Below, in pieces: positions 25,037 through 35,086 of a DNA stretch of 64,000 nt. The notes under the pieces were generated by a model. That model saw only the letters and a program-made list of their open reading frames with translations, had not been told where the DNA came from and did not search any database. Within the stretch, counting starts at the first letter, position 1, and the number at the start of each line of letters is the position of its first letter. The translations under genes were made by a program, and so were the position numbers. The DNA is from WHSW01 sp963742205 (lineage in GTDB: Bacteria; Actinomycetota; Thermoleophilia; Solirubrobacterales; 70-9), in contig CAVUKZ010000011.1 of the NCBI GenBank assembly GCA_963742205.1, positions 218,775 through 282,774 on the forward strand, written 5' to 3'.

Positions 25037-27575
25037 CTAAGTCTGGGTCGCAACCAAACCTACCTCGGCGAGCACCCTCTCCGCTAGGTCCGCGGCCGCG
25101 TCCACGGTGAGCGCGACGCCCTCTGTCTGCGCCGCGGCGAAGTCATCCGGGCCGACCCGCGAGGCAGCATCGGCGAGCAGCTCCGAACGGATCGCCTGAT
25201 CCTCTTCGTAGAGCGCATAGTCGGCCTCGGCGAGGATCTCGTCGGCCTTCGCTTCGAGGACGATGGCGTGATGAAACCGCCCGCGGGCAGCGGCCAACCG
25301 CGCTGCGACCATCATCGCGAACGCAATCACAACCGGTTGGGCCCAGTCGCGGGCGAGGTTGAGCGAGACCGCCTGGTGGCGCGCGGCCGCCGGCTCGTCG
25401 CCGAGCCGCAGATAGGTCTCGGCGAGGTTGCCGTGGAGGGTCGCGAGGTTGGTCTCGATCCCCGCTGCCGTCGCGGCCCGCAGCTCCTCGTTGAAGGCTT
25501 CCGCCGCCGCCGCGAGGTTGCCGCAGGCCGCGGTCGCCATTCCGAGCAGGTTGTAGAGGCGAGCGCGAGCCTGCAGCGATCGCACCCAACCCAGCCCGTC
25601 GCGCGCCGCAACGGCCGCCCCCTTCGCGTCATCGCGCCGCAAGGCGAGGTCCCCGTAGCCGCGGACGACGCCGGCTTCGTCCCACTCAGGATTGCCGACC
25701 GACAGATGCCAGCTCAGCCGCCTCAGCGAGGATCTCCTCGGCCTGATCGAGCTCACCGAGGCGCAGATGGAGGTCGGCGAGGAGGGTCAGGAGCGCGACC
25801 CGCTCCGGCCCCGGGTCCCGGCGCGCCTCCAGGAAGCGGCGCAGTTCCGGGATACCGTCGCGGTAGGTGTCCCGAACGTCGTGGAAACGCCCGACGCACC
25901 AGGCGAGCGCGTTGGCGGAGGACGCGTCGTCCACTCGAGCGGCGCAACCGCGGACGTTGTCGAGCTCGAGCTCGATCGCGACGATCCAAGAGCGCCGCGT
26001 TGCGCGGGCCGGGCCGACCCGTTCGAGCAGCAGCGAGCTGAGCCGCTTCGTCGCATCGGCGAGATCGGCGGCGTCGGCGCGCGCGCGGGCATGGGCGCGA
26101 ACGGTTGTCAGCAGGCGGTAGCGGCTGGCGCCCGCGGTCTCGACGGGCCGGACGAGCGAGGCGTCGATCAGGTCCCAGACCAACTCGGCGACGTCGCCCT
26201 CGTCGACCACACCGCCGGCAGCGACCGCCTCCGCTGCGCGCACGTCGAATCCGCTCGCGAACGCGCTCAGGCGCCCGAGCACGATTCGAGCGGCGGGCGC
26301 CAGGAGGTCGAGACTCCAGTCCAGCAGGCGCTCGAGGCTGCGCTGGCGATCGGGCAGGGTCGGGTCGCGCGAGCGCACGACACTGGGCGAACGGCGCACC
26401 TGGCGGAGGATCTCTGCCGTTGGCAACGTCGCGGTGCGGGCGGCGGCGAGCTCGATCGCGAGCGGGAGGCCGTCGAGCTCGGTGCAGAGTGCCGCGACCA
26501 CCTCTCGCTCGGCGTCGTCCGCGGCACGATCCGCAAACAGCTCGGACGCCCCTTCGGTGAGCAGGGGGCGGACGCGGTAGCTCTGCTCCCCACGAAGGCC
26601 GAGCGGCTGGCGACTGGTGGCGAGGATGCTCACTCGCGGGCAACTCGCAATCAACTCCGCGGCCACGCCGGCGGCCGCTTCGGCGAGGTGCTCGCAGTTG
26701 TCGATCACGAGCAGCGAGTGGCGTTGCTCGAGGTAGGACAACACCTTCGGCCACCGCTCCGCCTCCGGGACAACCGGGGCGCCGACGGCGGCCCCCACCG
26801 CCTCCGCGATCAAGGCCCCGTCGTCGAGCGGCGCCAGGTCGATGAACCACGCTCCGTCCTCCCATTCGTCCGCGACGCTGAGCGCAACCTCGATCGCGAG
26901 CCGGGTCTTGCCCACGCCACCTGGGCCGATCAGGGTCGTCAGCGTCCGAGCCTCGATCCGCTCGGCGACGCGAGCGACGTCATCGTCGCGGCCGATGATC
27001 GACGTCGTCGGCCGGGTCAGGTTGTGGTGCTCGGCGGGAGGTACACGCGGTGGCGCATCGATCTCCGGGACGTGCTCGCCGATCGCGGCGAAGAGCTCGA
27101 TCGGCGACTCGAAGTCGCGGACGCGGAAGAGGCCGAGCGGGTGGACCACAGACTCATCGAGGCCGCCTGCCGTCTCCCGGGTGAGCAGGATCTGACCGCC
27201 ACGGGCGGCGCCGACGATCCGCGCCGCCTGATTCACCACCAGCGCCGTGTAGTCGCCCTCGGTGGGCCGCGCGTACCCGGTGTGCATCCCGATTCGCACG
27301 CGTCCCGGCCACCCGTCGGCGGCGAGCGCGCGTTGCGCGGCGACCGCCGCGGCGACCGCGCTGCCGCTATCGCCGAAGACGACGAAGAACGCGTCCCCGA
27401 TCGTCCTCACCTCGTGCCCTTCGTGAGCCTTCCACGCTGCGCGCAGGAGCTCGTTGTGCCGGCGCAGCACGCGCTCGAAGTCAGGGCCGAGCTCGCGGAG
27501 CATCTGGGTCGACCCCTCGATGTCCGAGAAGACGCAGGTGATAACCCCCGAAGGCAGATCGGTCGTGATTGCCAT
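25037..27575 (-). CDS. Class III nucleotide cyclase - NTPase - TPR signalling protein (one frameshift)
   Basis: About 845 residues. Residues 10-165 form a class III cyclase homology domain (FSDIEGSTQ with metal ligand D18; TIGDAFFVVF with D61). An NB-ARC/LuxR-type ATPase follows, with Walker A GPGGVGKT (217-224), Walker B SLLVIDNCEH and ATSRQPLGLRGE, and then a TPR-like helical region. Near 25695-25702 a duplicated TCGG shifts the frame; removing it joins AELASVG to NPEWDEAGVVRGYGDLALRR. This domain order is common in actinobacteria, though many members may be poor cyclases. It lies upstream of the subtilase gene in the same operon and is divergent from an XRE regulator. Confidence 0.85.
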
Positions 27576-27685
27576 CTCGCCCGGACATTCTCGCGCCGCG
27601 GTGCAGGTTCATGTTGTGCGTTCGCCGAGCAAGTGCCGCACGTCGGGTAGTGGAACCGAATCGGACGCCCGTTAAATTCAATCGG

Positions 27686-28495
27686 GTGGTCGTCCAGACC
27701 GAGCAGGAGCCCCAGACCGCGGGCGAACTGATCCGCTTCTGGCGCGCGCGACGCGGCCTCAGCCAGCTCGAGCTGTCCCTGGACGCGAACGTCTCGACCA
27801 AGCACCTGAGCTTCGTCGAGACCGGCCGGTCCAGCCCGAGTCGCCAGCTCCTCGTCCACCTGGCCCAGCACCTCGATCTGCCGATCACCGAGCGCAATCG
27901 ACTGCTGCTCGCGGGCGGCTTTGCGCCTCCCTATCTGGAGCTGCCCTACGACGGGGACGTGATGCAGCCGCTTCGGGAGTCGCTCGAGCGGCTGCTCGAG
28001 GCGCACGAACCGAACCCGGCTTTGATCGTCGACGGACTCTGGAACCTGATCGAGGCCAATCGAGCCGCGTCGCTTCTCTGGGACGGGGTCGACCCCGAGC
28101 TACTGGAGCCACCGATCAACATGCTTCGCCTCGGCGTTCACCCGGGCGGCCTGCCGCGGATCTCCTCGATGACCGCCGCGTGCAACGCCCCACTGATTCA
28201 CCGGCTCAAGCGCAGGAGCCGCGAGGACGCCGACCCCGCCCTCGCCAAGCTCATCGAGGAGGTTGAGTCCTACCTTCCCGGCGAGCCGCCGGCGGGCCTC
28301 GCCACCCAGCCGGTGGTCTCGCTCAAGCTGCAGACCCCTGTCGGCGAGGTCGAGCTGTTCACGGTCATCGCCACCCTCGGAGCCCCGCTCGACGTCACGG
28401 CCGCGAACCTCGCGATTGAGACCTTCCTGCCGATGAACCCGGAGAGCGCAGCGCGGCTCGCCGAGCTGCGCGCCAACCGCGGATCGCCAGGCTGA
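27686..28495 (+). CDS. XRE-family regulator with MmyB-like ligand-binding domain
   Basis: Regulator of 269 residues from GTG 27686. An N-terminal lambda-repressor-type HTH (GELIRFWRARRGLSQLELSLDANVSTKHLSFVETGRSSPSRQLL) is followed by the MmyB-like PAS domain (NPALIVDGLWNLIEANRAASLLW ... MTAACNAPLIHRLKRR). The open frame extends to 27569 but overlaps the divergent cyclase gene, so the later start is preferred. No strong ribosome site is evident. Family members often regulate an adjacent oxidoreductase gene; none is adjacent here, and the target is unknown. Confidence 0.83.
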   Translation: MVVQTEQEPQTAGELIRFWRARRGLSQLELSLDANVSTKHLSFVETGRSSPSRQLLVHLAQHLDLPITERNRLLLAGGFAPPYLELPYDGDVMQPLRESLERLLEAHEPNPALIVDGLWNLIEANRAASLLWDGVDPELLEPPINMLRLGVHPGGLPRISSMTAACNAPLIHRLKRRSREDADPALAKLIEEVESYLPGEPPAGLATQPVVSLKLQTPVGEVELFTVIATLGAPLDVTAANLAIETFLPMNPESAARLAELRANRGSPG

Positions 28496-28543
28496 CCATG
28501 CGGGACGAATCGATCCCGAAGCTCTGCCTGCCCCGCGACGGAG

Positions 28544-29422
28544 CTATGCCGCGCGAACGGCGAACTCCAGCAGCGTCACGGGGCCGAACGACGTGATCAG
28601 CGCCACGTCGACGGCGTCCCGGCCACGCCCGACGACCACGCGGCCCACCCGGCGGCGGTTGTTGCGAGCGTCGAATGTGTGCCATGCGCCATCGAGGTAG
28701 ACCTCGAACCAGGCGGCGAAGTCCATCGGCTCGGCGGGTTGCGGCACGTCGATCTCCGGGATGTAGCCGCACACGTAACGCGCCGGGATGTTCAACGCAC
28801 GGCAGAACGTGATCGCCAGGTGGGCGAAGTCGCGACAGACGCCCTGACCGGCGCGGTAGGCGTCGACCGCCGTGGTCCAAGGGTTCGAAGCGCCGGCCAC
28901 CCACTCGAGGTGACCGTGCACGAAGTCGACGATCGCCTGGACGCGGTCCCACCCGGGCGGGAGGTTGCCGAAGCGCTGCCAGGCGTCGTGGCCGAGCTCA
29001 TCGGGCAGGCAGAAGCGGCTCGGCATGATGAACGCGATGTACTCGTCCGGCAGCGCCATGATCGGCGTCTCCGGCGTGCCCCGGGCGGTCGGATCCGTGG
29101 GCCGCGAGAGCAAGACCTCGGCTTCGTAGACAATTCGTGACGCGCCCGCGGGGATCGTGACCCGCTCGCACCGATTGCCAAACAGGTCGATGTAGCCGTG
29201 GTGATCGGCGTCGGTGTCCCAGCGCTCGGCCTGCACCTGGAGGTCGGGCCCCGATGGCGCGACCTGGAGGACCGCGGAGACGGGCTGCGGCGTCTCGAGA
29301 CCGACCGTACATCCCACCGTGAGGGCCAGCGGTCTGTCGTCGTTGCCCGGAACGCCTACACCGTACCCCCGCCACCAACGGGAGTGCCGCGCATCGCTTC
29401 CGCATCGCGCGAGCGCGAGCAC
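28544..29422 (-). CDS. Transglutaminase-like cysteine protease family protein
   Basis: Up to 292 residues. It has the N-terminal beta domain seen in the COG1305-type family, then the transglutaminase core. The cysteine motif is GQGVCRDFAHLAITFCRALNIPARYVCGY and the aspartate motif is WHTFDARNN. Where classical members have histidine (DFHAWFEV) this protein has DFAAWFEV. Members with serine or alanine there occur, as far as I recall, so catalysis is uncertain. The start is unclear: the first 30 residues look non-coding, and GTG 29317 is a plausible alternative. It converges with the XRE gene. No signal peptide is seen. Confidence 0.78.
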   Translation of the reverse strand: MLALARCGSDARHSRWWRGYGVGVPGNDDRPLALTVGCTVGLETPQPVSAVLQVAPSGPDLQVQAERWDTDADHHGYIDLFGNRCERVTIPAGASRIVYEAEVLLSRPTDPTARGTPETPIMALPDEYIAFIMPSRFCLPDELGHDAWQRFGNLPPGWDRVQAIVDFVHGHLEWVAGASNPWTTAVDAYRAGQGVCRDFAHLAITFCRALNIPARYVCGYIPEIDVPQPAEPMDFAAWFEVYLDGAWHTFDARNNRRRVGRVVVGRGRDAVDVALITSFGPVTLLEFAVRAA

Positions 29423-29548
29423 TATCCGGCGTGACGCCGCTAGCCTCGCTGGACACCGATCAAAGGAGAGAGCATCGCCGCAAACGCCGATCCGACGTCA
29501 GCACGACGCAACCGCGGGCCGTACGAAGCGGAGGCTGCTCTCGCGGGC

Positions 29549-30362
29549 GTGACCGCTGCCGATGAGGGTCCGGCGCTCCTCGAGACCCCTCCCAAACCAA
29601 CCGCCGCCGAGCGCCAGGTCGCGGATCTGACTGCCGATCGACGCCGATGCCGACGCAGCCAAAGCCGTCCTGGATCGAGTCCCGCTCTGGTTCCACACCT
29701 TCGCCCTCGACCGCGGCAGCAAGCTCTACACACCGGGCATCGCCCGTGATCACCGCTACCGGATCCCGGCGCTGCCCGAGGACCTCAGCGACCTGAGCGT
29801 GCTCGACGTCGGCACCTTCGACGGCTTCTACGCGTTCCTCGCCGAGGCTCGCGGGGCGAAGCGGGTCGTCGCGGTCGACAACGAGCAGTACCGGGAGTGG
29901 ATCAGCTCCCGCTGGGGCGTCGAGCTTCAGGGGGGCGAGGGGTTTGCCGCAATCCGGGAGCTACTCGACTCGGACGTCGACTACCACCGCCTCGACGCAT
30001 TCGATCTGGATGAGCTCGCGGAGAGGTTCGATCTCATCCTCTGCTTCGGGATCCTGCACCGGGTTGAGAATCCGCTGGGGCTGCTCAGGATCCTTCGCCG
30101 ACGCCTCGCGGACGGGGGGCGGGTGTTAGTCGAAACTCTCGGGCCGACGGATCGGGCTCTCGATTCCGCGGCGGCCGTTGAGGTCCCCGAGCCAGGAGAG
30201 GTCTATTCGCACGACGATTTCGTCTATTGGGGCTTCACGCCCGGAGGTCTGGACGCGATGGCCCGTCACGCGGGCTTCGAGGGCTTTGAGCTGATCGACG
30301 CTCCGACCATCGACAGCCATCAACGGCTGATCGGGGCGCTCGTCTCCGGTTCGCTCGACTGA
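29549..30362 (+). CDS. Class I SAM-dependent methyltransferase, CmoB/DUF1698-like (one frameshift)
   Basis: About 271 residues after repair. The N-terminus from GTG 29549 has a helical segment, then breaks near 29638, where one extra base lies. The frame resumes as VLDRVPLWFHTFALDRGSKL, a hallmark of this methyltransferase group. Motif I is SVLDVGTFDGFYAFLAEARGA, the acidic residue after strand 2 is in VVAVDNEQY, and motif IV-like ILCFGILHRVENPLGLLRIL follows. Relatives modify tRNA wobble uridine (CmoB) or small molecules; the substrate here is unknown. Starting at GTG 29799 would remove part of the fold. Confidence 0.75.
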
Positions 30363-30485
30363 CCGCGGGCCGCGGGCGGGCGGCATTGCTTCGTTCACAC
30401 CAGCAAAACACCCGCTTTCCAGGTCCTTAACAGCTCGCACGCGTCTTCGTGATCGCATTCGTGTGGATCGGAGAACGCCTCGACA

Positions 30486-31231
30486 CTGCCCCCGCTATAC
30501 GCGCATCGACTCGGCCGTCATTACGGTCCTGATTCCTCGGCGGCCGCGCTTCAACGCACCCTGAGCGGCCCGATAGAAGGCCTCGAGACCGACGTCTGCC
30601 TGACGCGCGACGGCGAGCTCGTTCTGCTCCACGATCCGTTGCTGACGCTCGGGACCACGCTCGATGGCTGGGCGCACCAGACGCCGGCCGAGGAGATCCG
30701 ATCGGCGCTCATCCGTGACGCCGCGGGAACGCCGACGGCCGAGCATCCGCTGTTGCTGGAAGAGCTGATCGAGCTGGTCCCGGAGTCGGTTCGCCTCCAG
30801 CTCGAGGTCAAGGCACACGCTGATCCCGCCCTTGCGCGCCGCACCGCGGCGGCGCTCTGTGATCGGCTCCGCGCGGAGCCGATCCGCGACCGCGTCGAGC
30901 TGATCAGCTTCCATGGCGAGGCATGCGCCGTCGCCGCTGCGAACGGGATCTTCTCGCGCCTCGTGATCTGGGCCGACTATGCGCCCGAAGCGCTCGCCTC
31001 TTGGGCTCTCCGGACGGGCGTGGATGGGATCTCGGTCGAGCACTTCCTACTCACTGACCGACTCGTCGGAGTGCTTCGGGACGCCGGACTGAGCCTCAAC
31101 ACCGGCACCGTGAACCACCGAGAGCTCCTGAGCCGGGTGCTCGAGTTCGCTCCGGACGCGATCGGCACCGATCGACCTCACGAGCTTCGCGCCGGCGCCG
31201 AGACACTCCCGGCGTTGGCGCTCCGCGCTGA
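30486..31231 (+). CDS. Glycerophosphodiester phosphodiesterase (GDPD) family protein, ends uncertain
   Basis: The coding frame reads LYAHRLGRHYGPDSSAAALQ, then the GDPD metal and catalytic signature GLETDVCLTRDGELVLLHDP, and later LQLEVKAH and SFHGEACAVAA, so a TIM-barrel phosphodiesterase is clear. The last family-like segment is DAIGTDRPHELR near 31180. The frame then stays open across the antisense exported-protein gene, so the true stop is probably hidden by an indel; TGA at 31229-31231 in another frame is a candidate. Upstream the frame is closed at 30450-30452 and offers no ATG/GTG/TTG before the signature, only CTG 30486, so the start may also be affected. It probably hydrolyses glycerophosphodiesters to glycerol-3-phosphate. 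Confidence 0.65.
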
Positions 31232-31241
31232 CCCCCGAGCC

Positions 31242-31745
31242 CTATTCGCAGAAGGCGATGAACGGGACGCCGATCAAGGTCACCTTCTTGGTCCCGACGT
31301 CGACCGCGAACTGAAACTTGCCGCCGTCGGACTTCGGGATCTTGGCGAGGGTGATCCCGAACACGTCCTCCGTGCCGTGGTCGAACTTCACGTGCGGAAA
31401 GGCCACCTTGATCGCGTGCTTGGACGATCCAACCCCCACCCCGGAGGCTTTGGCCCCGCCACGGACGATGATGTCGTTGGCGCGGCGTGGCTTGGTCTGC
31501 GTGAAATTGACCTCACCCTGCAGGGGCGCCTTGAGCTTCGCCGTGCGGGTGTTGGGAGCGAGCTCGCAGCCGTCGCGCAGGCCCTTGATCAGGCCCGCTT
31601 GCTTGAGCTTGGAAGCCTTGGCGCCGAGTTCAACGTCGCCCACGCCGTCGGCGGTGATCGCGGGGACGGCGGCGTAGGCCGCAGCGCCACCGATCAGGAT
31701 CGCGGCTGCAACCGCAACGACCCGGACCGGCCTCCCGACGATCAT
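31242..31745 (-). CDS. Small exported protein of a lineage-typical uncharacterised family
   Basis: 167 residues from ATG 31745, which begins a clear signal peptide (RPVRVVAVAAAILIGGAAAYA). The longer open frame was rejected. The mature part reads ITADGVGDVELGAKASKLKQAGL, then a GCELAP segment, GVGVGSSKHAIKVAFPHVKFDHG, and ends in VTLIGVPFIAFCE. I recall relatives only from Solirubrobacterales-type genomes. There is one cysteine near each end of the mature domain, so a disulfide is possible. Function is unknown. Confidence 0.75.
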   Translation of the reverse strand: MIVGRPVRVVAVAAAILIGGAAAYAAVPAITADGVGDVELGAKASKLKQAGLIKGLRDGCELAPNTRTAKLKAPLQGEVNFTQTKPRRANDIIVRGGAKASGVGVGSSKHAIKVAFPHVKFDHGTEDVFGITLAKIPKSDGGKFQFAVDVGTKKVTLIGVPFIAFCE

Positions 31746-31889
31746 GACCGTCAGCCTACTCCCGCGCCTGGGGACACGCAAATCCGCGAGGGGCGGAAAA
31801 AGACGCGCCGCGCGGTCGTTCATTCCTCATTGGTTAATCGGCGCGGTGTCGCGTCGGGTCTTCGAGCACTCCCAGAGGGGCAGGACTAC

Positions 31890-33051
31890 ATGGCAAGGCT
31901 GTTCGCGAGTCGCATTAGGGGTGGCTGCGGCCTGCGTGATGGCGCTGGACGCGGCCGGTACCGCGAGTGCGGCTGACAGCATCTACTGGTCCCGGGAGAC
32001 GTTGGGAGAGTCGATCCGGCACGGGCCCCTGACCGGCGAAAATGGCGGTTCCACCCCGGCCCAGACCCTGTTCAACGACCCCGGCCGTCCGTGCGGGATC
32101 GCGCTCAACCCCACGGCCCGCAAGATCTACTGGGCCACCTGGGCCGGAGGTGAGATCCGGGTCGCCAACCTGAACGGCACCGGGACCGCCTCGACCCTGT
32201 TGGCGGCACCCGGGAACAGGCTTTGCGGTGTCGCGGTCGATCCCGTAGCCCGCAAGATCTACTGGGCGAACTTCAGCACCAACGAGATCCGGGTCGCCAA
32301 CCTGAACGGCACCCGCGCCGTGACCCTGTTCACGGAACCCGCCGGGAGCGCCCCGAGCGGAGTGACGATCGACCCCGCGAACAACAGGATCTACTGGACG
32401 AACCAGTTCTCCGACGAGGTTCGGGCCGGGAACCTGGATGGCTCGGGCACCCCGCAGACCCTGTTTGCCGGCGAGGACAACCCGATCGGGGTCGCGGCCG
32501 ACCCGGCGGCCGGCAAGATCTACTGGACCGACCTCGACTCCGACACGGTCCGGGTCGGGCCACTGGGGGGCAGCACCGTCGGCATCCCTCAGACATTGTT
32601 CAACAGCCCGTCGCCGAGCGGCCCAGCGATCGATCCAACGGAGAACAAGATCTACTGGGCAAGCTGGACGTCCAGCCTTGGGATCCGGTCCGGGAACCTC
32701 GACGGCACCGAGACGGTCTCGACCCTTTTCGGCGGCGAGACCGCGCCGGTGTTCGCCGCGCTGCTGAAGGCGCCTCTCAACACGCAGCGCCCGAGGATCT
32801 CCGGGGGAGCCAAGGTGGGGAGGCAGCTCACCTGCCAAAGCGGGACGTGGGCGCCCGACTTGCTCGCGTCGTTCCTGTTCAGGGCCCCCTCCGGCTACGC
32901 CTACCGGTGGAAGAGAAATGGGTCGAACATCGCCGCCGGTTCGACGTTCACGCCCAACCAGGCCGGCGCCTACAGCTGCACCGTGAGGGCCACCAACCAG
33001 GCCGGGTCGACCTCAGTAACGAGTCCCAGGAGGAAGGTCAAGGACGCGTAG
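31890..33051 (+). CDS. Secreted YWTN-type beta-propeller with C-terminal Ig-like domain (one frameshift)
   Basis: About 387 residues. ATG 31890 follows AGGGGCAGGA. The signal peptide reads MARLFA then VALGVAAACVMALDAAGTASA only if one base near 31908 is dropped. The mature protein holds six repeats with an xKIYWxN core, each followed by IRVANLNGT or VRxGNLDGS and an FxxxGxPxGVAxDP turn. This matches low-density-lipoprotein-receptor class B type propellers. The C-terminal 100 residues are an Ig-like domain (GAKVGRQLTCQSGTW ... YRWKRNGSNI). Probably a secreted binding protein. It converges with the SulP gene. Confidence 0.8.
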
Positions 33052-33101
33052 GGCACCGCTTCCGATACTCGACGTCGCCCGCTGGTCACGCGCAGCACCA
33101 C

Positions 33102-34796
33102 TCAGTGCTCGGCAACGAGCCGCGCTACAGCCTGGTCGACAGTCGGATATGCGTAGTCGAGGATCGAGTCGCCTGGTGCGGTATCGAGGACGTCGCGAAC
33201 CTGACCGACGTCGCGGGCGATCACCAGCCGGACGCCGTTGGCCCGCAGCTCCCGCGCCACCTGGTCGAGCACCTGAGCGGCGGTCACATCAATGAACGGC
33301 ATCGTCTCGGCGTCGATGACGATTGCGTGAACCTGATCGCTTCGGGCGGCGCTTCGGATGTCGGCGGCGATCGCGCCAGCATTGGCGAAAAACAGCCCCC
33401 CCTCGATTCTCAACACCGTGATGCCCTCGACCCGCCGATTTTCCGGGTGTCGATCCAGATCCGAGAAGTGACCGCTGATCCCGGGAACCCTGCCGAGCTC
33501 AGCTATTGGCGGCCGCGATGCACGGTAAAGAAGGAGCAGGAGCGAGATCACGACTCCGACGAACAGCCCCGCGAGCGTGCCCAGGACCATCACCCCGAGC
33601 ATCGCTCCGATCGCCGCAACGAAGTCCGCTCGCGTCGCGAAGCCGTACGCGCGCCCGAGCCTGCTGCTGTAGACGCGGTAGAAATCGCGTAACGCCGCGA
33701 GATCGATCAGCTTGATCAGGGCGACGATCACGATCGCCGCCAAAGTCGCCTCGGGCAGGCTCTCGAAATAGCCGGTGAGAAACAGCAGGGTGAAGACCGT
33801 CAGCACAGCGACGATCAGACCGACGAGCTGGGTCCGCCCGCCGGCGCTGCTGTTTACCGCCGTCTTCGAGAGGCTGCCGTTGACGGCGAAGCCGCCGGAG
33901 ATCCCGGCGCCGAGGTTCGCTGCTCCGAGGCCGATCAGCTCCCGGTTCGGATCGATCTCCCGCTGTTCCCGCTGGGCGTAGATCTTCGCGGTCCCGAGGC
34001 CCTCGGCAAAGGCGACGAGCATCACTCCCAGGGCCGCAGCCGCCAGAGCCCCGAAGCGGTCGAGGCTGACGTCGGGGAGACCCAGCGAAGGCAGACCGGG
34101 GTCGATCGAGCCGACGATCGCCACGCCGTGGGCGCCGAGGTCGAAGAGTTCAGTTGCCCCGATCCCCAGGACCACCGCCACCAGCGGCCCTGGGATGGCG
34201 GGCGCCACTCGACGAAGCCCGAACAGCACCACGAGGGAGCCCACCCCGACCAGGAGCGTGAGGCCGTCGGTCTCGTCGACATGGATCAGGAAGTCCCAGA
34301 TCCGCTCGAAGAAGTCGCCGCTGCCAGGCTCGACTCCGAACAGCTTCGGAATCTGCCCGGCGATGACCGTCAGCGACAGGCCGACGATGAAACCCTTGAG
34401 TACCGGCTCGGAGATGAAGTTCGCGACGAAGCCGAGCCGCAGGAGACCGGCGACCAACGCGGCGAGCCCAACGACGATGGCGAGCGCAGCCGTCGTCACG
34501 ACGAACTGGCCTGCGTTACCCGCGACGGCGTTCCCGACGATCGCGGCCGAAAGAGCCGCGGAGGCCGCGGACGGCCCGATGATCAGCTGGCGAGAACTGC
34601 CGAGGGCCGCGTAGAGAACCAACGCTGCCGGCACCGCGTACAGACCGACGACGGGTGAGACCCCGGCGATCGTCGCGTAGGCCAGAGCCGAGGGCACGAG
34701 AACGGCCCAGACGGTCAGCCCAGCGGCTACGTCCCGGCGAGCCCAGTCGCGCTGGTAAGCCCTCAGCGATGGAAACACGCGCTCACGACGCTTCAC
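33102..34796 (-). CDS. SulP-family anion transporter with STAS domain
   Basis: Integral membrane transporter of 564 residues with 10 or more hydrophobic helices. The SulP signature region is AGLTVWAVLVPSALAYATIAGVSPVVGLYAV, with FAEGLGTAKIYA and the conserved NLGAGISGGFAVNGSLSKTAVN loop. The C-terminal STAS domain (residues about 445-560) includes VIDAETMPFIDVTAAQVL. Family members move sulfate, bicarbonate or other anions by symport or exchange. No carbonic anhydrase or sulfate gene is adjacent to favour either. Start is GTG 34796. Confidence 0.92.
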   Translation of the reverse strand: MKRRERVFPSLRAYQRDWARRDVAAGLTVWAVLVPSALAYATIAGVSPVVGLYAVPAALVLYAALGSSRQLIIGPSAASAALSAAIVGNAVAGNAGQFVVTTAALAIVVGLAALVAGLLRLGFVANFISEPVLKGFIVGLSLTVIAGQIPKLFGVEPGSGDFFERIWDFLIHVDETDGLTLLVGVGSLVVLFGLRRVAPAIPGPLVAVVLGIGATELFDLGAHGVAIVGSIDPGLPSLGLPDVSLDRFGALAAAALGVMLVAFAEGLGTAKIYAQREQREIDPNRELIGLGAANLGAGISGGFAVNGSLSKTAVNSSAGGRTQLVGLIVAVLTVFTLLFLTGYFESLPEATLAAIVIVALIKLIDLAALRDFYRVYSSRLGRAYGFATRADFVAAIGAMLGVMVLGTLAGLFVGVVISLLLLLYRASRPPIAELGRVPGISGHFSDLDRHPENRRVEGITVLRIEGGLFFANAGAIAADIRSAARSDQVHAIVIDAETMPFIDVTAAQVLDQVARELRANGVRLVIARDVGQVRDVLDTAPGDSILDYAYPTVDQAVARLVAEH

Positions 34797-34888
34797 CGGC
34801 CGGAAGTCAACCTACCCTCCCGCGGGTCGCGCGGCCATGCCGGCAACCAGCACAACCATGTCAAAGCGCCGATCGTGCGAGCGCCCGC

Positions 34889-35055
34889 GGATCCCCGAAT
34901 CCCGCATCGCCAGGCGGGACCCGAGGGAGTGGAGCTAAGTCGGCCTCGAACCGACGACCTCCTGATTGCGAAGCGGGGCGCGCTCGAAGCCTAGAACCAA
35001 CGCTTGCGACTCTCGATTTGGGCACCCAGAACGCGCTTGGTGCCCAATGGATGCC
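34889..35055. repeat. Dispersed cassette copy A: hairpin, tRNA 3' half, TTGGGCACC inverted repeat
   Basis: Plus-strand order: a TCCCGC/GCGGGA hairpin (34900-34919); an antisense tRNA 3' half (34930-34977) whose minus strand shows the anticodon-loop side, variable region, a GTCGG/CCGAC T stem and a TAGCTCC acceptor end; then TTGGGCACC...GGTGCCCAA (about 35018-35048). The 5' half of a tRNA is absent, so it is not a functional tRNA gene. The middle with 10-bp GGAT repeats found in copies B and C is missing. The hairpin is nearly identical to that of copy C. Confidence 0.75.
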
Positions 35056-35086
35056 TGACTTCTCACCGCCGGCCGGCCGCCTCCTA

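Noticed and set aside
25692..27650. 652-codon open frame antisense to the cyclase-NTPase gene
   Set aside because: GC-rich shadow frame. The minus strand carries clear cyclase, Walker and TPR motifs.
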